A stretch of DNA of 11,328 nucleotides from NCBI GenBank assembly GCA_044356835.1, contig JBIKVK010000100.1, positions 1 through 11,328 of the forward strand, given 5' to 3'. Positions within the stretch are counted from its first letter, which is position 1. Each line of letters opens with the position of its first letter. The notes beneath the pieces are model-generated. The model ran no database searches and was not told where the DNA came from. It was given only the letters and a program-made list of their open reading frames with translations. Source of the stretch: SYIM01 sp044356835 (GTDB taxonomy: Bacteria; Pseudomonadota; Gammaproteobacteria; Burkholderiales; Burkholderiaceae_E). This document shows, piece by piece, positions 6,854 to 11,328 of the stretch. The position numbers and the translations under genes were made by a program.

Positions 6854-7644
6854 GTTCGGCGCTCGAACCGAGATCATGGGTCAAGCCTGCGGTCGGATCC
6901 GAGGGGACTGAGCCACTGATTGCAGTCGTCGATCTCTCGCGCCATTACGGGTCGGGAGACCAGGCCGTGATAGCTTTGGATCGTGTGTCGCTGAAGATTC
7001 AGGCGGGGGAGTGCGTGGCGATTATGGGCCCCTCTGGCTCGGGCAAGTCCACCTTCATGAATCTGATCGGCTGCCTCGACGCCTCGAGCAGCGGAAGCTA
7101 CCGGCTGGCTGGCAGGGAGGTTTCGGGCCTATCGGGTAACCAGCTCGCGCAGCTCCGCAACCGCCGCATCGGGTTCGTGTTTCAGCAATTCAATTTGTTG
7201 CCGCGCGCCACCGCCCTAGAAAACGTCATGTTGCCCCTGGTCTATGCCGGGCTGCCCCGCGCTCAGCGCGAACAGCGGGCACTCGCCCGCTTGCGCCAGG
7301 TCGGGCTCGAGCAGCGGCTTCGCCACACGCCCTCGCAACTGTCCGGTGGGCAACAACAGCGCGTGGCCATTGCACGCGCATTGGTCAACGATCCCAGCGT
7401 GCTCCTGGCCGACGAGCCGACCGGCGCCCTCGATTCGAAGACCTCGCTTGAGGTGATGGCCTTGTTTCAGGATCTGAACCAGCAGGGTCAGACTGTCATC
7501 TTCGTCACGCACGAGAATGAGGTGGCGAGGTTCGCCTCGCGGATTGTCGGATTTCGGGACGGCCGTCTGGTCACCGACCGTTCGAATCCTCACGATGATG
7601 CGCGATCGCTGCTGGCCCAAGCCGAGCCACGCCAACCCACTTGA
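6850..7644 (+). CDS. ABC transporter ATP-binding protein, MacB/LolD type, without an adjacent permease
   Basis: The 264-residue ATPase has Walker A GPSGSGKST (residues 60-68), Q-loop VFQQFNLLPRATALENVMLP, signature LSGGQQQRV (from 164), Walker B ending Asp188-Glu189 with DEPTGALDSKT, and switch His221 (VTHE). The NLLPRATALENVMLPL and DEPTGALDSKT wording is typical of the MacB/LolD/FtsE group, whose members drive FtsX-like permeases for mechanotransmission or export, not substrate import. No such permease lies in the window: the next genes are a complete phn importer with its own ATPase. The start is GTG 6850, overlapping the ankyrin gene by four bases. It gives about 23 residues before the domain, and no other in-frame start is evident before the domain. 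All catalytic motifs are intact, so it should be active. Confidence 0.9.
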   Translation: MSSALEPRSWVKPAVGSEGTEPLIAVVDLSRHYGSGDQAVIALDRVSLKIQAGECVAIMGPSGSGKSTFMNLIGCLDASSSGSYRLAGREVSGLSGNQLAQLRNRRIGFVFQQFNLLPRATALENVMLPLVYAGLPRAQREQRALARLRQVGLEQRLRHTPSQLSGGQQQRVAIARALVNDPSVLLADEPTGALDSKTSLEVMALFQDLNQQGQTVIFVTHENEVARFASRIVGFRDGRLVTDRSNPHDDARSLLAQAEPRQPT

Positions 7645-7708
7645 TGCAACCGGGGTCATCGGCTTCTGTAATACACTGCTTTAAAACCAAATCTACGGAG
7701 ACCATTCG
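7645..7708 (+). promoter_or_regulatory. Intergenic leader of the phn operon with RBS and possible promoter
   Basis: This is the only sizeable gap among the plus-strand genes. A clear ribosome binding site, GGAG (7697-7700), lies eight bases before the phnD ATG. Upstream are the AT-rich words TAATAC (7669-7674) and TTTAAAA (7680-7686), but no well-spaced -35 partner. CTGTAAT (7666-7672) and CTGCTTT (7676-7682) faintly resemble the repeated CTGTCAT half-sites of a Pho box; the ten-base period differs from the usual eleven. No hairpin with a T tract is visible, so read-through from the upstream operon is possible. Confidence 0.4.
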
Positions 7709-8758
7709 ATGGAAATTCGCTCTGGCCGTTCAATTCTTCTGGCCTTGGTATCGCTTGCCGCGGCGAGCGCTGCCTCCGCTCAGGACAACTGTCCCCACCG
7801 CGGTCAACTCGATACGCTCTACTGCGACGCAAACAAGGATCTGGTCGCAGACCCCCCGGCCGACAAGTCCAAGTGGCGCGATCCCTCCACCCTGGTCTGG
7901 GCCTACACCCCAGTTGAAGATCCGGCCGTCTATGCCAATGTCTTCAAACCCTTCACCGACCACCTCGAAAAGTGCGTCGGCAAGCGAACGGTGTACTACC
8001 CCGTACAGTCCAATGCGGCCGAGATCGAAGCGATGCGCTCGGGGCGGCTTCATTTTGCGGGGTTCTCAACCGGCCCCACCGGGTTCGCCGTCAACATGGC
8101 CGGCGCCGTTCCGTTTGCGGCCAAGGGCGTCGGCAATGAGGTTCGCGGCTACAACCTGCTTGCGATCGTCAAAACCTCTAGCCCGTTTCAGAACCTCGCA
8201 GACCTGAAGGGCAAGCGGGTGGCTCACACCTCCCCGTCCTCGAATTCCGGCAATCTGGCCCCTCGAGTGCTTTTCCCAGACCTCGGACTGAAGCCCGACG
8301 CCGACTACAAGCCTCTGATGTCGGGTGGCCATGACAAATCGGTCCTCGGTGTGGCCTCGGGCGACTATGACATGGCCGCAGTGGCTTCCGATGTGTTTGA
8401 GCGTATGGGCGTACGCGGCACGATCAAGCCGGCTGAATTCAGAATCATCTTCCGCAGCCCGGTGTTTCCGACCTCCTCATTTGCCCATGCGCACGATCTG
8501 AAGCCCGAGTTGGCCGAGAAACTCAAATCCTGCTTCTTTTCGTTCCGCTTCCCGCCCGCGATGGTCAAAGAGTTCAATGGCGATGACCGGTTCCTGCCGA
8601 TTACCTACTCAAAGGACTGGGCTGTCGTGCGCGACGTTGCCGAAAAGTCGGGCACACCCTACAACCGGGCTGCATACGAGGCCGAGAGCAAGCGCGAAGC
8701 TGCAGCCCAGGCGAAGCGCAAGGCCGAGCAGGAGCAAAAGGCTCAACAGGGCAAGTGA
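7709..8758 (+). CDS. phnD: Phosphate/phosphite/phosphonate ABC transporter substrate-binding protein (PhnD-like)
   Basis: The 349-residue periplasmic protein has a signal peptide with likely cleavage after ASA at residue 24. The PhnD domain begins near residue 58 (TLVWAYTPVEDP) and has the family pattern EAMRSGRLHFAGFSTGP, DLKGKRVAHTSPSSNSG (175-181 for the Ser-rich anion loop) and SGGHD with His208, equivalent to ligand positions in E. coli PhnD. It would capture a phosphonate, phosphite or similar oxyanion for PhnE and PhnC. Odd features: a mature N-terminal extension (25-57) with Cys28, Cys39 and an acidic loop DANKDLVAD; Asn179 in the anion loop where PhnD and PtxB have Thr; four cysteines in all (28, 39, 89, 275); and a charged Ala/Lys/Glu tail after about residue 327. 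The related family annotated as selenate-binding proteins is another possibility. GGAG precedes the ATG by eight bases. Confidence 0.9.
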   Translation: MEIRSGRSILLALVSLAAASAASAQDNCPHRGQLDTLYCDANKDLVADPPADKSKWRDPSTLVWAYTPVEDPAVYANVFKPFTDHLEKCVGKRTVYYPVQSNAAEIEAMRSGRLHFAGFSTGPTGFAVNMAGAVPFAAKGVGNEVRGYNLLAIVKTSSPFQNLADLKGKRVAHTSPSSNSGNLAPRVLFPDLGLKPDADYKPLMSGGHDKSVLGVASGDYDMAAVASDVFERMGVRGTIKPAEFRIIFRSPVFPTSSFAHAHDLKPELAEKLKSCFFSFRFPPAMVKEFNGDDRFLPITYSKDWAVVRDVAEKSGTPYNRAAYEAESKREAAAQAKRKAEQEQKAQQGK

Positions 8759-8805
8759 TCCGAGGGTGGAATCCCGAGCGTTTGTCATGCGGATCGCGAA
8801 CCTTG

Positions 8806-9597
8806 ATGGCTGACGCTGCCTCCAACCCGCCCGAACGGCCTGCGCCGCTATCGATCCGGAAGCTGACCAAGGCCTACCGGGCGGGCCAACCCGTATTGCG
8901 GGACATCAACCTGGAGGTCGGCGCTGAGGGTCTGACCGCAGTCATCGGTCCCTCGGGAACCGGCAAGTCGACGCTGATCCGCTGCATCAACCGGCTGGTC
9001 GAGCCCAGTTCGGGTGAGATCTGGTTCGAAGGGCGGGACCTCGTCCCTTTGAAGGGCCGGGACCTCCGACAGGCGAGGGCGAGGATCGGCATGGTCTTCC
9101 AGGAGTACAACCTGGTCGAGCGCCTGTCGGTGATCGAGAATATTCTGTGCGGAACCCTGAGTCGGGTCTCTCCCTGGCGGGCTTTTTTTAGACGCTTTCC
9201 CGATACGATGGTAGCCCGCGCCTTTGAGCTGATCGATGCCGTCGGACTGGAGGAAAGTTTTGCCCGACGTCGGGCGGACCAACTATCCGGCGGCCAACGT
9301 CAGAGGGTTGGAATTGCGCGCGCACTGATGCAGTCCCCCGGTTTGGTCTTGGCCGATGAGCCCACCTCGTCACTCGACCCCAAGACTTCAGTCGAAGTCA
9401 TGGATCTGATGGCGCGACTGTCGGCCGGGCAGGGGATTCCCATAATCGTCAACATTCACAATGTCGAGCTTGCGCGACGCTACGCACATCGAATCATCGG
9501 CATGTCCAAAGGCGAAGTGGTCTTCGACGGTCCTCCCGAGCACTTGGCAGACTCGGATCTTCGCCGGATTTACGGCGGCGAGGATTGGCTTGGATGA
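8806..9597 (+). CDS. phnC: Phosphonate-type ABC transporter ATP-binding protein
   Basis: This ATPase of about 263 residues powers uptake through the PhnE pair. Walker A is GPSGTGKST (residues 48-56), the Q-loop is VFQEYNLVERLSVIENILCG, the signature LSGGQRQRV starts at 160, Walker B ends Asp184-Glu185 (DEPTSSLDPKTS), and the switch histidine is His218 (NIHN). The NLVERLSVIENIL segment and the following insert with FFRRFP are characteristic of PhnC and not of other importer ATPases. The start is uncertain: ATG 8806 is chosen because the domain begins 15 residues later. The in-frame GTG 8755 would overlap phnD by GTGA, as at other junctions here, but adds 17 residues unlike family N-termini. 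The stop overlaps the next gene (ATGA). Confidence 0.92.
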   Translation: MADAASNPPERPAPLSIRKLTKAYRAGQPVLRDINLEVGAEGLTAVIGPSGTGKSTLIRCINRLVEPSSGEIWFEGRDLVPLKGRDLRQARARIGMVFQEYNLVERLSVIENILCGTLSRVSPWRAFFRRFPDTMVARAFELIDAVGLEESFARRRADQLSGGQRQRVGIARALMQSPGLVLADEPTSSLDPKTSVEVMDLMARLSAGQGIPIIVNIHNVELARRYAHRIIGMSKGEVVFDGPPEHLADSDLRRIYGGEDWLG

Positions 9598-10400
9598 GCC
9601 GCGCCGCATCGGGCCCCCTCAGCCCATCGCGCGTTGCCTTCGTCCCGAACTGGGGCGCGAGGCTCGCCTGGGGCGCGCTAGCCGTTTACGTACTGTACGC
9701 GACGGGCACGCTGGACATCAGCCTTGAGCGAGTCTGGAGGGGTCTCGACAACGCCGGGCGTTTTCTCTCCCGAATGTTTCCTCCGAACACGGCCGAGGAC
9801 AAGCTCGAGCTGATCCGGAACGGCATCCTCGAATCGTTGCAGATCGCCGTGCTTGCGACAGCGATCGGCGTTCTTCTGTCTTTACCCCTGGGGCTGGCGG
9901 CTGCCCGCAACTTATCCCCGGCCGGGCTCAGTTGGTCCGCGCGCGGGCTCATCGCGATACTCCGCTCTTTTCACCCTGTGATCGTTGCGATCCTCTTCGT
10001 CAAGGCGGTGGGCTTTGGAGCGCTATCCGGAGTTTTGGCCCTGATCGTCTCCACCATGGGCTTTGTCGGCAAGCTGTTTGCCGAGGTCGTTGAAGAAATG
10101 AACCCAAAGCAGGTCGAAGCGGTGAGGGCGACCGGAGCGGGCTTCTTCAACGTACTGATCATGGGTGTCATGCCTCAGGTAATCGCCCGATTCATTGGTC
10201 TGTCGGTGTACCAATTTGACTCCAACCTGCGCAATTCGACCATGGTCGGAATTGTCGGGGGCGGTGGGATCGGAGCGCCTCTCTTTACCGCTTATCAGCG
10301 TTTTGATTACGACGTCGTGCTGACCATCCTGATCATCATCATCGGACTGATTCTCTTGTGTGAACTGTTCTCGGCGCAGGTCCGCAAGGTGTTCCAGTGA
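9594..10400 (+). CDS. phnE: Phosphonate-type ABC transporter permease, first copy
   Basis: The 268-residue inner-membrane protein is a BPD-type permease of the PhnE family. About six membrane segments are visible: near residues 22-42, 78-105 (SLQIAVLATAIGVLLSLPLG), 120-145, 145-163, a segment around 200-230 and a strongly hydrophobic last one (VVLTILIIIIGLILL). The cytoplasmic coupling loop that contacts PhnC is at about 164-183 (EVVEEMNPKQVEAVRATGAG). The PhnE pattern RNSTMVGIVGGGGIGAPL follows. ATG 9594 is used, overlapping the phnC stop by four bases (ATGA); an in-frame TTG at 9585 is less likely. It should pair with the second PhnE copy directly downstream to make a heterodimeric channel. 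Confidence 0.92.
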   Translation: MSRAASGPLSPSRVAFVPNWGARLAWGALAVYVLYATGTLDISLERVWRGLDNAGRFLSRMFPPNTAEDKLELIRNGILESLQIAVLATAIGVLLSLPLGLAAARNLSPAGLSWSARGLIAILRSFHPVIVAILFVKAVGFGALSGVLALIVSTMGFVGKLFAEVVEEMNPKQVEAVRATGAGFFNVLIMGVMPQVIARFIGLSVYQFDSNLRNSTMVGIVGGGGIGAPLFTAYQRFDYDVVLTILIIIIGLILLCELFSAQVRKVFQ

Positions 10401-11218
10401 ACGAAAAGGCTGCGCCAAATTTCCGGCCGCTGAAGCGGTGGACTCGTTTTACGGCGGTCGAGCGGGCATTCAGAACCGTGTTCTACCTGATCTGTGTCGC
10501 CGCAATCGTCTGGTCGCTGCGCACCATCGAGGTCATCCCGGAGTTCCTCTACGACGCTCCGGAACAGACCGCAGATCTGTTTCGACGGATGTGGCCGTTC
10601 GACTGGGCGTTTTATCCCGAGGCCATTCACGATGCGCTGATCGAGACCTTCCACATCGCTACGCTGGGAACCCTTCTGGCGCTCCTGATGGCCGTGCCTT
10701 TGTCTTTCATCGCTGCCCGAAACTTTACCCCGCAGCCCTGGCTCAATGCCGTTGCGCAATTCATCTTCGTCTCCTCGCGATCAGTCAACTCGCTGATCTG
10801 GGCCTTGCTCTTCGTCGCTATTTTTGGCCCCGGAGCCTTGGCGGGGGTGATGTCGATCGCGTTCCGATCGATCGGCTTTGTTGGCAAGATCTTCAGCGAG
10901 GCGCTCGAGGAGGTGGCTCGCGGACCGGTCGAGGCGCTCACCGCCGCAGGAGCCCCCAAGTCGATGATTGTGGTCAAGGGCTACTGGCCTCAGGCTGAGC
11001 CGGCGTTCTGGTCGGTCGCTTTGCTTCGTTGGGATATCAACATCCGGGAATCGGCCGTACTCGGCTTGGTGGGTGCAGGCGGCATCGGTGTTGCGCTTGA
11101 CGCAGCTTTGAACAATCTCTACTGGGATCAGGTCGGTTTGATCCTCGCGGTGATCTTCACGGTCGTGATGATCACCGAGATCGTGACCAGCCAGATCCGA
11201 AGCCGCATCATCCGCTGA
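10397..11218 (+). CDS. phnE: Phosphonate-type ABC transporter permease, second copy
   Basis: The 273-residue second permease starts with GTG 10397, overlapping the first phnE stop (GTGA), with AAGG a few bases upstream. Its first membrane helix is near residues 25-45 (VFYLICVAAIVWSL). A periplasmic stretch with several aromatic residues (RMWPFDWAFYPEAIHDAL) precedes helix two. The coupling loop is at about 168-188 (EALEEVARGPVEALTAAGAP), and INIRESAVLGLVGAGGIG is the conserved family segment. It is clearly homologous to the first copy but divergent in sequence, consistent with an old duplication and a heterodimeric channel. It is the last gene seen in the phn operon; no intrinsic terminator follows within the window. 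Confidence 0.92.
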   Translation: MNEKAAPNFRPLKRWTRFTAVERAFRTVFYLICVAAIVWSLRTIEVIPEFLYDAPEQTADLFRRMWPFDWAFYPEAIHDALIETFHIATLGTLLALLMAVPLSFIAARNFTPQPWLNAVAQFIFVSSRSVNSLIWALLFVAIFGPGALAGVMSIAFRSIGFVGKIFSEALEEVARGPVEALTAAGAPKSMIVVKGYWPQAEPAFWSVALLRWDINIRESAVLGLVGAGGIGVALDAALNNLYWDQVGLILAVIFTVVMITEIVTSQIRSRIIR

Positions 11219-11328
11219 GTCTCTGGGTCGAGTGGCTTTCAATGCAGACGGTGAGATCTCGGTCCATGCGAGACATTCGTATAATGTGCATTATGTAAAA
11301 TCCTTGGTGGGCCAAATCCAGGCACACT
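11219..11328. other. Right-edge region without a supported gene
   Basis: These 110 bases follow the second phnE. I see no T-tracted hairpin that would act as a terminator. GAGATCTC (11253-11260) is a perfect eight-base palindrome, and the AT-rich end holds the operator-like site listed separately. An 18-codon frame from ATG 11242 to TAA 11298 exists but has no convincing ribosome binding site or recognisable product. Confidence 0.5.
11280..11294 (+). promoter_or_regulatory. Candidate promoter -10 box overlapped by a palindromic operator-like site
   Basis: ATAATG and CATTAT form perfect six-base inverted arms around a central TG (11281-11294). A perfect TATAAT covers 11280-11285 on the plus strand, so a protein bound to the palindrome would cover the -10 element. 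No good -35 is found 16 to 18 bases upstream (TCTCGG at 17). The palindrome and the box are seen directly; promoter and operator roles are inferred. The controlled gene would lie beyond the right edge, unless the site acts back on the phn genes. Confidence 0.4.

Noticed and set aside
9175..9189. GC word followed by seven T inside phnC, resembling an intrinsic terminator
   Set aside because: The only stem available is three base pairs (CCC/GGG) and the tract encodes Phe-Phe within a conserved PhnC insert.
10360..10998. Plus-strand open frame of 212 codons inside the second phnE
   Set aside because: Arginine-rich and non-hydrophobic, in another frame of a gene whose own frame shows permease helices and a coupling loop.
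11253..11260. Perfect palindrome GAGATCTC as an operator
   Set aside because: Eight-base palindromes are common by chance and it has no promoter element positioned on it.
11242..11298. 18-codon frame at the right edge
   Set aside because: No convincing ribosome binding site, no recognisable sequence, and it runs through the palindromic control site.

Overview
The window is a densely packed chromosomal segment (high GC, roughly 60% by eye) from a proteobacterium. The order NRDE-family gene, ygfZ, divergent mltG, then tmk, holB, tatD and an exported ankyrin-repeat gene is the arrangement I associate with Betaproteobacteria, especially Burkholderiales. That placement rests on remembered synteny, not on a search. 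No rRNA, tRNA, CRISPR array, insertion sequence or phage gene is visible, and no gap between genes exceeds about 110 bases.

Layout. (1) 21-449 (+) is a GNAT acetyltransferase whose end converges on the minus-strand pair NRDE protein (460-1257) and ygfZ (1270-2367). (2) A 35-base divergent region (2368-2402) separates ygfZ from mltG and holds one AT box, TATTATA, that reads as a -10 element on both strands. (3) From 2403 to 7644 runs a plus-strand chain: mltG, tmk, holB, tatD, a periplasmic ankyrin-repeat protein and a MacB/LolD-type ABC ATPase. Every junction overlaps by 1 to 10 bases, so the chain looks like one translationally coupled operon. It joins cell-wall synthesis (MltG), dTTP supply (Tmk), replication (HolB, the DNA polymerase III delta prime subunit) and nuclease functions (TatD). 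(4) After a 64-base gap with a good ribosome binding site, 7709-11218 encodes a complete phosphonate/phosphite-type importer: a PhnD-like binding protein, the PhnC ATPase and two PhnE permeases. (5) The last 110 bases (11219-11328) contain no supported gene but carry a 14-base palindrome overlapping a perfect TATAAT, probably the control region of the next gene.

How the genes work together. The phn cassette is self-sufficient for uptake: PhnD captures an oxyanion in the periplasm, PhnE1 and PhnE2 form the channel, and PhnC supplies ATP hydrolysis. No C-P lyase, phosphonatase or phosphite dehydrogenase lies inside the window, so the substrate cannot be fixed from it. The ABC ATPase just upstream belongs to a different subfamily, whose members normally pair with an FtsX/MacB-fold permease. 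None is present here, which makes it an orphan in this window. No clearly new biological system is evident. The points most worth a second look are the symmetric divergent promoter with a possibly leaderless ygfZ, the orphan ATPase coupled to the ankyrin gene, the unusual N-terminus and binding-site motif of the PhnD protein, and the palindrome at the right edge.
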